This document shows positions 8,872 to 18,718 of a stretch of DNA of 64,000 nt, piece by piece. The position numbers were made by a program, and so were the translations under genes. This DNA comes from Elstera cyanobacteriorum (GTDB taxonomy: Bacteria; Pseudomonadota; Alphaproteobacteria; Elsterales; Elsteraceae). Numbering within the stretch: position 1 is the first letter of the stretch; each line of letters begins with the position of its first letter. Location: positions 248,001-312,000 of the forward strand of contig NZ_NOXS01000032.1 in the NCBI RefSeq assembly GCF_002251735.1, written 5' to 3'. The notes under the pieces are model-generated. The model saw nothing but the letters and a program-made list of their open reading frames with translations, had not been told where the DNA came from and made no database searches.

Positions 8872-8886
8872 GCGCCACCCCAAAGG

Positions 8887-8962
8887 GAGCTCGTAGCTCA
8901 GCCGGTAGAGCACGTGACTTTTAATCATGGGGTCCCGGGTTCGAATCCCGGCGAGCTCACCA
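8887..8962 (+). tRNA. tRNA-Lys (UUU)
   Basis: A 76-base cloverleaf. The acceptor GAGCTCG (8887-8893) pairs with CGAGCTC (8952-8958), discriminator A, encoded CCA. The anticodon stem CGTGA/TCATG encloses loop CTTTTAA with anticodon TTT. The T-arm contains GGTTCGAAT. A promoter precedes it and a strong hairpin terminator follows. Confidence 0.97.
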
Positions 8963-8976
8963 TTGGGTTAAAGCAA

Positions 8977-9015
8977 ATCGCCCCGCGTTCATATGGACGC
9001 GGGGCGATGCTTTTT
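8977..9015 (+). terminator. Terminator after tRNA-Lys
   Basis: A perfect 12-bp stem (8977-8988 with 8997-9008) is followed by GCTTTTT. The same hairpin lies just downstream of coaD on the minus strand and may end that transcript too. Confidence 0.9.
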
Positions 9016-9025
9016 ATGGTCTTGA

Positions 9026-9562
9026 TTAGTCGGCTTGTTCAGCGAACCGGGTCTTAAGCGCTTCCACGATGCGTGGGCTGACGAAACGGGAAATATCGCC
9101 GCCCAATTTGCCGATTTCTTTGACGAAGCGGGAGGAGACGAACTGTTGCCCGTCTGCCGCCATCAAGAAGACCGTCTCAACCGCCGGATTCAGCTTGGCA
9201 TTCATCCCCGCCATCTGAAACTCATATTCGAAGTCCGAGACGGCGCGCAGACCGCGCACGATCTGATTAGCACCATGTTCGACGGCAAAATTGATCAACA
9301 GACCTTCAAAGGGCACCACCGTGATCCGATGGCCTTCGGGGAGGGCCGCCACTTCACTGCTCAGCAGATCCACCCGCTCGGTCAGGGAAAAGAGCGGGCC
9401 TTTCCCGGCATTCTTAGCGACACCGACAATCAGCCGATCACAAATGCGCGCGGCCCGGCGGATGATGTCGATATGACCAGAGGTAACGGGGTCAAACGTC
9501 CCCGGATAAACAGCGGTGCGCAGGCCTTCGTCGGCGCTGGGCGTGGTCGATGCCGAAGTCAC
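9026..9562 (-). CDS. coaD: Phosphopantetheine adenylyltransferase
   Basis: Penultimate enzyme of coenzyme A synthesis: joins ATP and 4'-phosphopantetheine to give dephospho-CoA. The nucleotidyltransferase signature AVYPGTFDPVTSGH (residues about 17-30) is present, as are QIVRGLRAVSDFEYE, SSRFVKEI and the C-terminal ISRFVSPRIVEAL. With the GTG at 9562 the protein is 178 residues, slightly longer than usual. This start is chosen because GGGGAGGGGAC lies just upstream; the in-frame GTG at 9598 would fall inside the gyrA terminator hairpin. It is transcribed in the same direction as gyrA, separated by that terminator. Confidence 0.93.
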   Translation of the reverse strand: MTSASTTPSADEGLRTAVYPGTFDPVTSGHIDIIRRAARICDRLIVGVAKNAGKGPLFSLTERVDLLSSEVAALPEGHRITVVPFEGLLINFAVEHGANQIVRGLRAVSDFEYEFQMAGMNAKLNPAVETVFLMAADGQQFVSSRFVKEIGKLGGDISRFVSPRIVEALKTRFAEQAD

Positions 9563-9576
9563 TGGGTCCCCTCCCC

Positions 9577-9609
9577 AAAAAAGGCTGCCAGTCCCCACCG
9601 GCAGCCTTT
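9577..9609 (-). terminator. Intrinsic terminator of gyrA
   Basis: On the minus strand AAAGGCTGCC (9609-9600) pairs with GGCAGCCTTT (9589-9580), and the run of A at 9577-9582 gives the U-tract. It separates gyrA from coaD. Confidence 0.88.
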
Positions 9610-9627
9610 GCTTCTGCTGAAAGACGG

Positions 9628-12411
9628 TTAAACCAGCAAGGACGGCGGTGCCCCGTCGGCGGGCGGAGCATCACTGCCCTCGCCGTCTTCAGTTTCTTCG
9701 CCGGTATCGTCGAGACGGGTGACGGACACCACCCGTTCGGCGGTTTCGACCTTGAATAGGGTCACGCCCTGGGTCTTGCGCCCAGCGATGCGGATACCCG
9801 CCACCGGAATGCGGATCAGCTGCCCGCCGTCCGTCACCAGCATAATCTGATCGCTTTCGCTGACTGGGAAAGCCCCGACCACCGGCCCGTTCTTCTGGGT
9901 AATATCCATCCCAGCGATCCCCTGACCGCCGCGCCCGGTTTTGCGGTATTCGTAAGCCGAACTGCGCTTGCCAAAGCCGCGCTCCGTGACCGTTAGCAGG
10001 AATTGCTCCACGGCTTGCAGTTCCTGGAAGCGGTCGTCGGTCAGATTGACCTGTTCGGCCAGAAGATCGGCTTCATCATCCACGCTGGTTTCGACAGCGG
10101 CATCATCCCCCGCAGCCCGGCGGAGCGCCGCGGCCCGGCGCAGGTACGCATCACGCTCTTCCACGGTCGCCTGCACGGCATCGAGCACGGCCATCGAGAT
10201 AACGGCATCCTCATAGGCCAAGCGGATACCGCGCACCCCGGTCGAGGCCCGCGATTGGAAGACGCGGATATCATCGACCGAGAAGCGGATCGCTTTGCCA
10301 AGGCGGGTCGAGAGCAAGACGTCTTGATCGTCGCGCGCCACGGAGACGCCGATGAGGTCGCCCAGGCTATTGCCGTCCTCATCCTCTAGCTTCATGGCAA
10401 TCTTGCCGTTCGACTTGATATTGAGGAAGTCGGACAGAGCATTGCGGCGCACTTCGCCCTTGGAGGTGGCGAAGAGGATGGTCAGGCCTTCGCGTTCTTC
10501 CACATCCGGCAGCGGCAGGACGGTAGCGATGCGCTCGCCCGGCTGCAACGCGGGCAGCAGATTCACCATCGGCTTACCCCGGCCCTGCGGGGTGCTTTCC
10601 GGCAAGCGCCACACTTTGGTTTCGAACGCGCGGCCCTTGGTGGTGAAGAACAGCACCGGCGTATGGGTATTGGCGACGAAGACCCGTTCGACGAAATCTT
10701 CCTCGCGCGTCGCCATCCCGGCGCGGCCCTTGCCACCCCGGCGCTGCGACCGGTAGGAGGACAAGGCCACGCGCTTGATGTACCCAGCGTGGCTGACGGT
10801 TACGACCATATCTTCGCGCTGGATCAGCGCTTCGATGTCGTAATCGACTTCCGAATCGTCGATCTGGGTTTTACGCGGCGTGGCGAATTCGGTTTTGATC
10901 GCCGTCATTTCGCCGCGGATGATGTCGAGCACGCGCGAACGGTTGGCGAGAATATCGAGGTAATCCTTGATCTGCTCGCCGAGATCGCCGAGTTCGGCCG
11001 CGATCTTATCGCGTTCCAGCCCGGTCAGGCGTTGCAGGCGCAGGTCCAGAATAGCGCGGGCCTGGGTTTCCGACAGGCGGTAGGTGCCGTTATCGGCAAC
11101 CTTATGATCGGGATCGTCGATCAACGCGATCAGCGGCGCCACATCCTTGGCGGGCCAATCGCGCGCCATCAACTGTTCGCGCGCCACCACAGGATCGGGC
11201 GCGGTGCGGATCAGATGGATCACATCGTCGATATTGGCGACGGCGATGGCCAGACCGGCCAAAACATGGCCGCGTTCGCGCGCCTTGCGCAGCTCATAGG
11301 CCGTGCGACGCTGCACCACTTCCTCGCGGAAGGCGCAGAAGGCGACGATGACCTCTTTGAGGCTCATCATCTCCGGGCGGCCGCCGTTGATCGCCAGCAT
11401 ATTGACGCCGAAGCTCGATTGCAGCGGCGTATGGCGATAAAGCTGGTTTAGCACCACGTCTGACGAGGCATCGCGCTTCAACTCGATAACGACGCGCACC
11501 CCGTCGCGGTCGCTTTCGTCGCGCAGGTCCGAGATGCCTTCGATGGTCTTGGCATTGACCAGTTCGGCAATCTTTTCCAGCATCTTGGCCTTGTTCACCT
11601 GATACGGAACTTCCGTAACGATGATGGCCTGCCGGTCCTTCTTGAAGGTCTCGATTTCGGTTTTCGCGCGCATCACGATGCTGCCGCGCCCAGAGCGATA
11701 GGCATCCATGATGCCGCCACGCCCTAGGATGATGCCGCCGGTTGGGAAATCCGGCCCCGGCATAATCTGCATCAGCGCTTCCACCGGAATATCCGGGGCG
11801 TCGAGATAAGCGATGCAGGCGTCGATCACTTCCCCAAGGTTATGGGGCGGGATATTGGTCGCCATCCCGACCGCAATACCGCCCGCGCCATTCACCAGCA
11901 AATTCGGAAATTCTGCCGGCAGAACTGTGGGTTCAACCTCGGTATTATCATAGTTCGCCTGGAAGGATACCGTATCGCGGTCGATATCGCGCAGCAGATG
12001 ATCAGCGGGTTTTGACAGGCGCGCTTCCGTGTAGCGCATCGCCGCCGCCCGGTCGCCGTCCATCGAACCGAAGTTGCCCTGGCCGTCGATCAGCGTCAGG
12101 CGCATGGAAAAATCCTGCGCCATACGCACCATCGCGTCGTAAATCGCTACGTCGCCGTGCGGATGGTATTTACCGATCACATCCCCGACGATGCGGGCGG
12201 ATTTGCGGTAGCCCTTATTCCAATCGTAGCCCTGTTCCTTCATCGAAAACAGGATGCGGCGATGCACCGGCTTCAACCCATCGCGCACATCGGGAAGGGC
12301 GCGCGCCACGATCACGCTCATGGCGTAATCGAGGTAGGAGCGACGCATTTCCTCTTCGATCGTGACGGGGACGATATCGAAACTCGGCGGTAGCAGCGGC
12401 GGATTGGTCAA
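9628..12411 (-). CDS. gyrA: DNA gyrase subunit A
   Basis: A 927-residue GyrA that, with GyrB, introduces negative supercoils. The breakage-reunion domain is intact: catalytic Tyr127 in [11 protein letters not shown], and [20 protein letters not shown]. The C-terminal beta-pinwheel has the GyrA-box-like sequence [10 protein letters not shown]. In the quinolone-resistance region [12 protein letters not shown], Val88 (codon GTA at 12150-12148) occupies the E. coli Ser83 position; Asp92, equivalent to Asp87, is kept. The start is a TTG at 12411 with AGGGAAG upstream. The gene lies downstream of ssb and the VOC gene on the same strand and ends at a strong terminator. Confidence 0.97.
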   Translation of the reverse strand: MTNPPLLPPSFDIVPVTIEEEMRRSYLDYAMSVIVARALPDVRDGLKPVHRRILFSMKEQGYDWNKGYRKSARIVGDVIGKYHPHGDVAIYDAMVRMAQDFSMRLTLIDGQGNFGSMDGDRAAAMRYTEARLSKPADHLLRDIDRDTVSFQANYDNTEVEPTVLPAEFPNLLVNGAGGIAVGMATNIPPHNLGEVIDACIAYLDAPDIPVEALMQIMPGPDFPTGGIILGRGGIMDAYRSGRGSIVMRAKTEIETFKKDRQAIIVTEVPYQVNKAKMLEKIAELVNAKTIEGISDLRDESDRDGVRVVIELKRDASSDVVLNQLYRHTPLQSSFGVNMLAINGGRPEMMSLKEVIVAFCAFREEVVQRRTAYELRKARERGHVLAGLAIAVANIDDVIHLIRTAPDPVVAREQLMARDWPAKDVAPLIALIDDPDHKVADNGTYRLSETQARAILDLRLQRLTGLERDKIAAELGDLGEQIKDYLDILANRSRVLDIIRGEMTAIKTEFATPRKTQIDDSEVDYDIEALIQREDMVVTVSHAGYIKRVALSSYRSQRRGGKGRAGMATREEDFVERVFVANTHTPVLFFTTKGRAFETKVWRLPESTPQGRGKPMVNLLPALQPGERIATVLPLPDVEEREGLTILFATSKGEVRRNALSDFLNIKSNGKIAMKLEDEDGNSLGDLIGVSVARDDQDVLLSTRLGKAIRFSVDDIRVFQSRASTGVRGIRLAYEDAVISMAVLDAVQATVEERDAYLRRAAALRRAAGDDAAVETSVDDEADLLAEQVNLTDDRFQELQAVEQFLLTVTERGFGKRSSAYEYRKTGRGGQGIAGMDITQKNGPVVGAFPVSESDQIMLVTDGGQLIRIPVAGIRIAGRKTQGVTLFKVETAERVVSVTRLDDTGEETEDGEGSDAPPADGAPPSLLV

Positions 12412-12524
12412 AACTTACTTCCCTAATCGCTTACGCGGCCCTCTGGGCCTAAAGTCGGTGCGCACCCTAGCAAGTCTTGCGGCTGCGAACAATCGTTCCG
12501 CCCGCATGCCCCTGCCCGTGGCCC

Positions 12525-12962
12525 CTATGACAAAAAACGCTCAGCGTCTTCAACGGTGAAGGCCACTTGCTGACCGTAGGCAAGCTCCAACGTATTGCCG
12601 TCCGGATCGACGAGCATCGCCCAATAACCGACCGGCGGGCCGGAGTCCTGCGGCGGACGACGCAGGCACCCCGCCGCTTGCGCCTGGGCGCACAGGCGAT
12701 CCACCTCAGCCCGCGAAGCGCACGCAACACCGAGATGCCCGAAGGGGCCGAGCGGCGTATCCCTGGTTTTCGGCGATTCGACCAGCACGATGACGAACGG
12801 TCGGGTGAGATCGGACAGCCAGGCAACCGCTCGACCGCTCTCCGCGTCGATCCTGTGATGCACGACGGCCATCGCCGCATAGGTTTGATAGAACGCCACG
12901 CTGGCCGCCAGATCGCGCACGGCGAAGGCGACATGGGTTAGCCCGAGATCGTGGCGTTCCAT
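12525..12962 (-). CDS. VOC (glyoxalase/dioxygenase fold) family protein
   Basis: A 145-residue single-module vicinal-oxygen-chelate protein. The two beta-alpha-beta-beta-beta units start with GLTHVAFAVRDLAASVAFY and GPFGHLGVACASRAEVDRL, and the C-terminal DPDGNTLELAYG supplies the usual metal-binding Glu; likely metal ligands are the His near residue 10, the His near 75 and this Glu. The substrate is unknown. The start lies 13 bases after the ssb stop, so it is probably co-transcribed with ssb. It could be a lyase, dioxygenase or resistance-type protein. Confidence 0.85.
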   Translation of the reverse strand: MERHDLGLTHVAFAVRDLAASVAFYQTYAAMAVVHHRIDAESGRAVAWLSDLTRPFVIVLVESPKTRDTPLGPFGHLGVACASRAEVDRLCAQAQAAGCLRRPPQDSGPPVGYWAMLVDPDGNTLELAYGQQVAFTVEDAERFLS

Positions 12963-12975
12963 TTATCTTGTTGGC

Positions 12976-13551
12976 TTAGAACGGAATTTCGTCGTCGATG
13001 TCGCCGCCGCGCCCAAAGCCGCCGCCCGACGAAGAACCGCCGCCGAAACCACCCCCAGAGGATGAACCGCCGGAAGAACCGCCCCGCCCGCCGCCATAAC
13101 CGCCACCCGAGGAGGAGCCGCCGCCGTAGCCGCTGTCGCCGCCCCCGAAGTCACCGCCCGAGGAGCCGCCACCGTACCCGCCTTCACCGCCGCCCTCGCC
13201 GCGCCCGTCGAGCATGGTCAATTCGCCACGGTACTGCTGAAGCACGATTTCGGTCGTATATTTTTCCTGGCCGCTCTGATCGGTCCACTTGCGCGTCTGC
13301 AACTGGCCTTCCAGATAGACCTTGGCGCCTTTCTTCAGGAAGCGTTCGGCGACATCGGCCAAGCGGTCGTTAAAGATCACCACCCGGTGCCATTCGGACT
13401 TTTCGCGCCGTTCCCCGGTCGCACGGTCGCGCCAGCTTTCCGACGTGGCGACGGAAAGTTGGACGATTTTGCGCCCATCCTGCATGCTGCGCACTTCGGG
13501 ATCGCGCCCCAGATTGCCGACCAGAATGACCTTGTTGACGCTGCCCGCCAT
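12976..13551 (-). CDS. ssb: Single-stranded DNA-binding protein
   Basis: A 191-residue SSB that coats single-stranded DNA and recruits repair and replication proteins. The OB fold covers about residues 1-110 ([18 protein letters not shown], then [22 protein letters not shown]). A very Gly/Ser-rich linker follows, about 70 residues of GGGSSSGGG-like repeats. The acidic tip ends in DDEIPF, the partner-binding motif. The ATG at 13551 is preceded by GAGGT and matches the family start; the open frame extends further upstream without homology. It is divergent from uvrA across 154 bases. Confidence 0.96.
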   Translation of the reverse strand: MAGSVNKVILVGNLGRDPEVRSMQDGRKIVQLSVATSESWRDRATGERREKSEWHRVVIFNDRLADVAERFLKKGAKVYLEGQLQTRKWTDQSGQEKYTTEIVLQQYRGELTMLDGRGEGGGEGGYGGGSSGGDFGGGDSGYGGGSSSGGGYGGGRGGSSGGSSSGGGFGGGSSSGGGFGRGGDIDDEIPF

Positions 13552-13668
13552 ACCGACCTCACATAAATTCCGTACTGCGGTCTTGCCGCTCTCGGCGGTC
13601 AGCCTATAGACGAATCCCAGGGCTGTCATTACCCGCAAGTTTCGGAGTCTTATAGCCCAGTTTTGCGC

Positions 13669-13697
13669 TTGCGCGTACTTTTTTTGTTCTGTTATAT
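13669..13697 (+). promoter_or_regulatory. Candidate uvrA promoter (leaderless transcript)
   Basis: TTGCGC (13669-13674), a 17-base spacer, then TTATAT (13692-13697). The -10 ends 8 bases before the uvrA ATG and no Shine-Dalgarno sequence is present. Two GTTC words (13686, 13700) lie here 14 bases apart; the alphaproteobacterial LexA box needs 11, so a LexA site is not supported. Confidence 0.42.
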
Positions 13698-13705
13698 GGG
13701 TTCCC

Positions 13706-16567
13706 ATGCACCAGAAAATCTCTGTGCGCGGCGCGCGCGAACATAACCTTAAGAATATCGACGTGGATATTCCGCGCGATAGCCTCACCGTTATCACGGG
13801 CCTGTCGGGGTCGGGGAAATCCTCCCTGGCCTTCGATACGATCTATGCGGAAGGCCAGCGGCGCTATGTGGAAAGCCTGTCGGCCTATGCCCGGCAGTTT
13901 CTGGAACTCATGTCTAAACCCGATGTCGATCTGATCGAAGGCCTATCGCCCGCGATCTCCATCGAACAGAAGACCACCAGCCGCAACCCGCGTTCCACGG
14001 TCGGCACGGTGACGGAGATTTACGATTATCTCCGCCTGCTCTTCGCCCGCGTCGGTATTCCCTATTCGCCTGCGACCGGCCTGCCCATCGAAAGCCAGAC
14101 CGTCAGCCAGATGGTGGACCGCATTCTGGCGATGCCGGAAGGCACCCGCCTCTACCTCCTCGCCCCGGTCGTGCGCGGCCGCAAGGGTGAGTATAAAAAG
14201 GAGATGCAGGAATATCAGAAGCGCGGCTTCCAACGCGTGAAGGTCGATGGCGAAGTCTATGATATCGATTCGGTTCCGGCGCTCAATAAGAAGCTGAAGC
14301 ACGATATCGAGGTAATGGTGGACCGCGTGGTCGTGCGCCGCGAACAAGAGGATCTGCCGACCCGTCTCGCCGATTCCATCGAAACCGCGCTGGAACTGGC
14401 GGACGGGTTGCTCTACGCGGAAAATGCCGACGATCAAAGCCGCACGGTTTTTTCGGCGAAATTCGCCTGCCCGGTGTCCGGTTTCACCATCGACGAGATC
14501 GAACCGCGCCTCTTTTCCTTCAATAATCCCTTCGGCGCCTGCCCGACCTGCGACGGTTTGGGCGTGAAGATGCAGTTCGAAGCGGCACTCGTCATCCCGG
14601 ATGAGGAGTTGACCCTTGCCACCGGCGCGGTCGCGCCCTGGGCCAATTCCACGTCGCAATATTATACGCAAACGCTGGAAAGCCTCGCCCGCCACTTCAA
14701 GGTATCGCTGGCAACCCCTTGGAAAGATTTACCGGATGCGGTGCGTAATACCATCCTACACGGCAGCGGCAAGGAAGCGATCCCCCTGCGGTTTTCCGAT
14801 GGTAACCGCACCTATGAAACCAATAAGCCTTTCGAAGGCCTATTGCCGAACTTGGAGCGGCGCTGGAAAGAAACCGAAAGCGCCTGGGTGCGCGAGGAGT
14901 TGGAGCGCTTCCAAGGCTCCCAACCCTGCGAAAGCTGCGGCGGTTTCCGCCTGAAGCCGGAAGCGCTGGCGGTGAAGATCAACAGCCGCCATATCGGTGA
15001 AATCACGGCGCTTTCCATCGCCGAAGCAGGGCGCTGGTTCAGCGGATTAGCCGAACATCTGACGCCGAAGCAGCAGGAAATCGCCGCGCGTATCCTGCGT
15101 GAGATCAACGACCGCCTGGGCTTTCTCAACAACGTCGGGCTGGAATACCTCACGCTCTCGCGCAATTCCGGCACCCTGTCGGGCGGCGAAAGCCAGCGCA
15201 TCCGCTTGGCGTCGCAGATCGGTTCCGGCCTCACCGGCGTGCTCTATGTACTGGACGAACCGTCCATCGGGCTGCACCAGCGCGACAACGACCGGCTGTT
15301 GGCCACCCTGCGGCGGCTGCGCGACCTCGGCAATACCGTGGTCGTGGTGGAGCATGACGAAGACGCCATCCGGGCTGCCGATTATCTGATCGATATGGGA
15401 CCCGGCGCCGGGGTGCATGGCGGCGAGGTAATCGCCGCTGGGACACCGGCCGAGGTGATGGCGAATGAAAAAAGCGTGACGGGACAATATCTTGCCGGTC
15501 TTCGCGCAATTGAAATTCCCAGCGAACGCCGTAAGGGGCGCAAGGGCGAAAAGCTGGTGCTGCGCGGCGCGCGGGGCAATAACCTTCAGAACGTAACGGC
15601 AGAAATTCCGCTCGGCACCTTCACCTGCGTCACCGGCGTATCGGGCGGCGGTAAATCAACACTCATCATCGAAACGCTCTATAAGGCTTTGGCGCGCAAG
15701 CTGAACGGCGCGCGTGACCTGCCCGCTGACCATGACGGGATCGACGGGATCGAGTTCATCGATAAGATCGTCGATATCGACCAATCGCCGATTGGGCGCA
15801 CTCCCCGCTCGAACCCGGCCACCTATACCGGTGCCTTCACGCCGATCCGCGATTGGTTCGCGGGCTTGCCAGAGGCCAAATCGCGCGGTTATGGGCCGGG
15901 GCGCTTTTCCTTCAACGTCAAAGGCGGACGCTGCGAAGCCTGCCAAGGTGACGGGCTGATCAAGATCGAAATGCACTTCCTGCCCGATATTTTCGTGCAG
16001 TGCGACAGTTGCAAGGGCCAGCGCTACAACCGCGAAACCCTGGATGTGCGCTTTCGCGGCAAATCCATCGCCGATGTGCTGGCGATGACGGTGGAGGAAG
16101 GGGCGGAGTTCTTTAAGGCCGTTCCCTCCGTCCGCGATAAGCTGCTGACGCTAGAGCGCGTTGGGCTTGGCTACGTTCAAGTCGGCCAGCAGGCGACCAC
16201 ATTGTCGGGCGGCGAAGCGCAGCGGGTGAAACTCTCGAAAGAACTCTCCCGCCGCTCGACGGGCCGCACGCTCTATATCCTCGACGAACCAACCACCGGC
16301 CTGCATTTCGAAGACGTGCGTAAGCTCTTGGAAGTGCTGCACGCCCTAGTCGAACAGGGCAATACGGTCTTGGTGATCGAACATAATCTCGAGGTCATCA
16401 AAACCGCCGACTGGGTGCTCGACCTTGGGCCAGAAGGCGGGTCCGGCGGCGGACGGATCGTCGCTAAAGGCACGCCGGAGCAGGTGGCCGCGAACCCGGA
16501 TAGCCATACGGGCCGCTATCTCGCCCCCTATCTTGCGACCAAAGCCGCCAAGAAGAAGCGGGCCTAA
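13706..16567 (+). CDS. uvrA: Excinuclease ABC subunit A
   Basis: A 953-residue UvrA, the damage-sensing ATPase of nucleotide excision repair. The two ABC ATPase modules have Walker [10 protein letters not shown] (near residue 34) and GVSGGGKST (near 645), with signatures LSGGESQR and LSGGEAQR. The C-terminal zinc finger is complete (CEACQGDG...CDSCKG). In the other zinc module the first pair reads CPVS rather than CPxC, while CPTC is kept, so one ligand is missing compared with E. coli. The start is the family Met; no ribosome-binding site precedes it. It is divergent from ssb. Confidence 0.97.
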   Translation: MHQKISVRGAREHNLKNIDVDIPRDSLTVITGLSGSGKSSLAFDTIYAEGQRRYVESLSAYARQFLELMSKPDVDLIEGLSPAISIEQKTTSRNPRSTVGTVTEIYDYLRLLFARVGIPYSPATGLPIESQTVSQMVDRILAMPEGTRLYLLAPVVRGRKGEYKKEMQEYQKRGFQRVKVDGEVYDIDSVPALNKKLKHDIEVMVDRVVVRREQEDLPTRLADSIETALELADGLLYAENADDQSRTVFSAKFACPVSGFTIDEIEPRLFSFNNPFGACPTCDGLGVKMQFEAALVIPDEELTLATGAVAPWANSTSQYYTQTLESLARHFKVSLATPWKDLPDAVRNTILHGSGKEAIPLRFSDGNRTYETNKPFEGLLPNLERRWKETESAWVREELERFQGSQPCESCGGFRLKPEALAVKINSRHIGEITALSIAEAGRWFSGLAEHLTPKQQEIAARILREINDRLGFLNNVGLEYLTLSRNSGTLSGGESQRIRLASQIGSGLTGVLYVLDEPSIGLHQRDNDRLLATLRRLRDLGNTVVVVEHDEDAIRAADYLIDMGPGAGVHGGEVIAAGTPAEVMANEKSVTGQYLAGLRAIEIPSERRKGRKGEKLVLRGARGNNLQNVTAEIPLGTFTCVTGVSGGGKSTLIIETLYKALARKLNGARDLPADHDGIDGIEFIDKIVDIDQSPIGRTPRSNPATYTGAFTPIRDWFAGLPEAKSRGYGPGRFSFNVKGGRCEACQGDGLIKIEMHFLPDIFVQCDSCKGQRYNRETLDVRFRGKSIADVLAMTVEEGAEFFKAVPSVRDKLLTLERVGLGYVQVGQQATTLSGGEAQRVKLSKELSRRSTGRTLYILDEPTTGLHFEDVRKLLEVLHALVEQGNTVLVIEHNLEVIKTADWVLDLGPEGGSGGGRIVAKGTPEQVAANPDSHTGRYLAPYLATKAAKKKRA

Positions 16568-16720
16568 CTGTCAGCAATCCTCAGCGTCGGTCGTTTTCCC
16601 GGCGCGGCAGCCTTATGTTTGAAAGACTTCCCGGCACTGCCGGATAAAAACGAGGATGACCCGCCGTCCCTACCCCGCTAGGCTGGCGGCCAGGATCATC
16701 CGGGTGCGCGGAGCAGAGAT

Positions 16721-17323
16721 ATGCAATTTGCCTTTGGACTGGACGACGAAAAAGACCCGAAGAAGCCGGAAGAGGCCAAACCCTCCGAGGCGATGGAAGA
16801 GCGGCTGTTTAAGGCCCGCTCCGTCTTTATCTTCGGTCAGATCGATATGAAGCTGGCCAATGCCGTGACCGCGAAGATGATCGCCCTGGCGCAGGATGGT
16901 AAGGACGAAATTCGCGTCTTCATCAACTCGCCGGGTGGGCATCTCGAATCGGGCGATACCATTCACGACATTATCAAATTCGTCGATTGCCCGGTGAAGA
17001 TCATCGGCACCGGCTGGGTTGGCAGTGCGGCGGCCCATATCTATCTGTCGGCCCCGAAGGAAAACCGCCTAGCCCTGCCGAATACCCGCTTCCTGCTGCA
17101 TCAGCCGAGCGGCGGCGCGGGCGGCCAGGCCAGCGACATTGCAATCCAGGCCAAGGAAATCATTAAGGCCAAGGCCCGCATTCAGAAAGTGATCGCCGAA
17201 GCGACCGGGCAACCGCTCGAAAAGGTGATCAAGGATACCGAGCGCGACCATTGGATGCCCGCCGACGAAGCGGTGGAGTATGGTGTGGTTGGCCGCATCA
17301 TCACCAGTATGGGCGCGATCTAA
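16721..17323 (+). CDS. clpP: ClpP-family serine protease subunit
   Basis: A 200-residue Clp protease proteolytic subunit. Alignment by eye to ClpP gives the triad Ser102 (GWVGSAAA), His127 (LLHQPSGG) and Asp176 (DTERDHW), with E. coli-like spacing of 25 and 49. [11 protein letters not shown], which forms the oxyanion region, is also present. The loop around Ser is GSAAAHIYL instead of the usual ASMGA, which marks a second ClpP type seen in alphaproteobacteria rather than the main clpP beside clpX. No clpX or clpA is nearby. GGAG precedes the ATG. trmFO starts four bases after its stop. Confidence 0.85.
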   Translation: MQFAFGLDDEKDPKKPEEAKPSEAMEERLFKARSVFIFGQIDMKLANAVTAKMIALAQDGKDEIRVFINSPGGHLESGDTIHDIIKFVDCPVKIIGTGWVGSAAAHIYLSAPKENRLALPNTRFLLHQPSGGAGGQASDIAIQAKEIIKAKARIQKVIAEATGQPLEKVIKDTERDHWMPADEAVEYGVVGRIITSMGAI

Positions 17324-17327
17324 CGGG

Positions 17328-18692
17328 ATGAGCCTATCGCCTGTTCATGTGATTGGGGGGGGCCTCGCCGGGTCGGAAGCCGCGTGGCAATTGGCCGAAG
17401 CCGGGGTGCCGGTGGTGCTGCACGAAATGCGGCCCCTCCGGCGCACCGACGCCCATCAGACCGACCATTTGGCGGAGTTGGTCTGTTCCAACTCCTTCCG
17501 ATCGGACGATGCCGAGTATAATGCAGTCGGTGTGCTGCACGCCGAACTGCGGCAAGCGGGATCGCTAATCTTCCGGGCCGCGGACGCCCATCAGGTACCC
17601 GCAGGCGGCGCGCTGGCCGTGGATCGCGACGGGTTTTCCGCCGCCGTGACGGAGGCGATTGCCGCGCACCCGCTGATCACGCTGGAACGGGGGGAAGTCA
17701 CCGGTCTGCCGCCCGCCGACTGGCAGGATGTGATCATCGCGACCGGGCCGCTCACCTCGGCCCCCTTGGCTGAGGCCATCCGGGCGCTGACCGGGGAAGA
17801 AAGCCTCGCCTTCTTCGATGCCATCGCCCCCATCGTCCATAAGGACAGTATTAACTTCGAGATCGCTTGGTTTCAGTCCCGCTATAATAAAGAGGGGCCG
17901 GGCGGTACGGGGTCGGATTATATCAACTGCCCGCTTAATAAAGAAGAATATGAGGCTTTTCTCGCCGCCGTTCTAGCGGGGGATAAGACCGACTTCAAAG
18001 AGTGGGAAAAGGATACACCCTATTTTGATGGTTGCTTGCCCATCGAGGTGATGGCAGCACGCGGGCCGGAAACCCTGCGCTTCGGGCCCATGAAGCCGGT
18101 CGGTCTCGATGATCCGCGCACCGGGCGCTGGCCCTATGCCGTGGTGCAACTGCGCCAGGATAACAAACTCGGCACGCTCTATAATATTGTCGGTTTCCAG
18201 ACCAAGCTGAAATATGCCGAGCAAGCGCGCGTGTTTCGGATGATTCCGGGGTTGGAGAATGCCGAATTTGCCCGCTTGGGCGGGCTGCACCGCAATACTT
18301 TCCTCAATTCCCCGCGCGTGCTCGACGGCCAATTGCGCCTGAAGGCCGATCCGCGCCTGCGCTTTGCCGGGCAGGTCACGGGGGTTGAGGGCTATGTGGA
18401 AAGCACGGCCATCGGTTTGCTGGCGGGCCGGTTTCTGGCGGCGGAAAAGCTGGGCCGTCCGGTCCTGCCGCCGCCGCCAACCACCGCGCTAGGGGCTTTG
18501 CTGACCCATATCACCGGCGGCGCGAATGCTGAAACTTTTCAGCCCATGAACATCAATTTCGGCTTATTTGCCGATCTACCCGCCGACCCCAACGTCAAGA
18601 AGCAGCCGAAGGGCCGCGAGCGTAAAGCCGCTTTCGCCCGCCGCGCGCTGGCCGATTGCGCGGCTTGGTTAGGCGCTAGAAACGCAGCGTGA
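17328..18692 (+). CDS. trmFO: tRNA (uracil-54-C5) methyltransferase, folate/FAD dependent
   Basis: A 454-residue TrmFO, which makes 5-methyluridine at position 54 of tRNA from methylenetetrahydrofolate with FAD. The FAD-binding motif [16 protein letters not shown] is at residues 8-23. [15 protein letters not shown] and [17 protein letters not shown] are family markers, as is [14 protein letters not shown]. The ATG at 17328 is chosen because the family starts just before the FAD motif; it lies 4 bases after the clpP-like stop, so the two are likely co-transcribed. Confidence 0.95.
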   Translation: MSLSPVHVIGGGLAGSEAAWQLAEAGVPVVLHEMRPLRRTDAHQTDHLAELVCSNSFRSDDAEYNAVGVLHAELRQAGSLIFRAADAHQVPAGGALAVDRDGFSAAVTEAIAAHPLITLERGEVTGLPPADWQDVIIATGPLTSAPLAEAIRALTGEESLAFFDAIAPIVHKDSINFEIAWFQSRYNKEGPGGTGSDYINCPLNKEEYEAFLAAVLAGDKTDFKEWEKDTPYFDGCLPIEVMAARGPETLRFGPMKPVGLDDPRTGRWPYAVVQLRQDNKLGTLYNIVGFQTKLKYAEQARVFRMIPGLENAEFARLGGLHRNTFLNSPRVLDGQLRLKADPRLRFAGQVTGVEGYVESTAIGLLAGRFLAAEKLGRPVLPPPPTTALGALLTHITGGANAETFQPMNINFGLFADLPADPNVKKQPKGRERKAAFARRALADCAAWLGARNAA

Positions 18693-18695
18693 GAG

Positions 18696-18718
18696 AGGCC
18701 GGGGACTGCTCCCGGCCT
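18696..18718. terminator. Hairpin between trmFO and DeoR gene
   Basis: AGGCCGGG (18696-18703) pairs with CCCGGCCT (18711-18718) between two convergent genes. Only a weak T-rich stretch follows, so termination efficiency is uncertain. Confidence 0.55.

Noticed and set aside
13686-13703. Two GTTC words before uvrA as a LexA box
   Set aside because: The alphaproteobacterial LexA site is GTTC-N7-GTTC; here the spacing is N10, so no SOS box is claimed.
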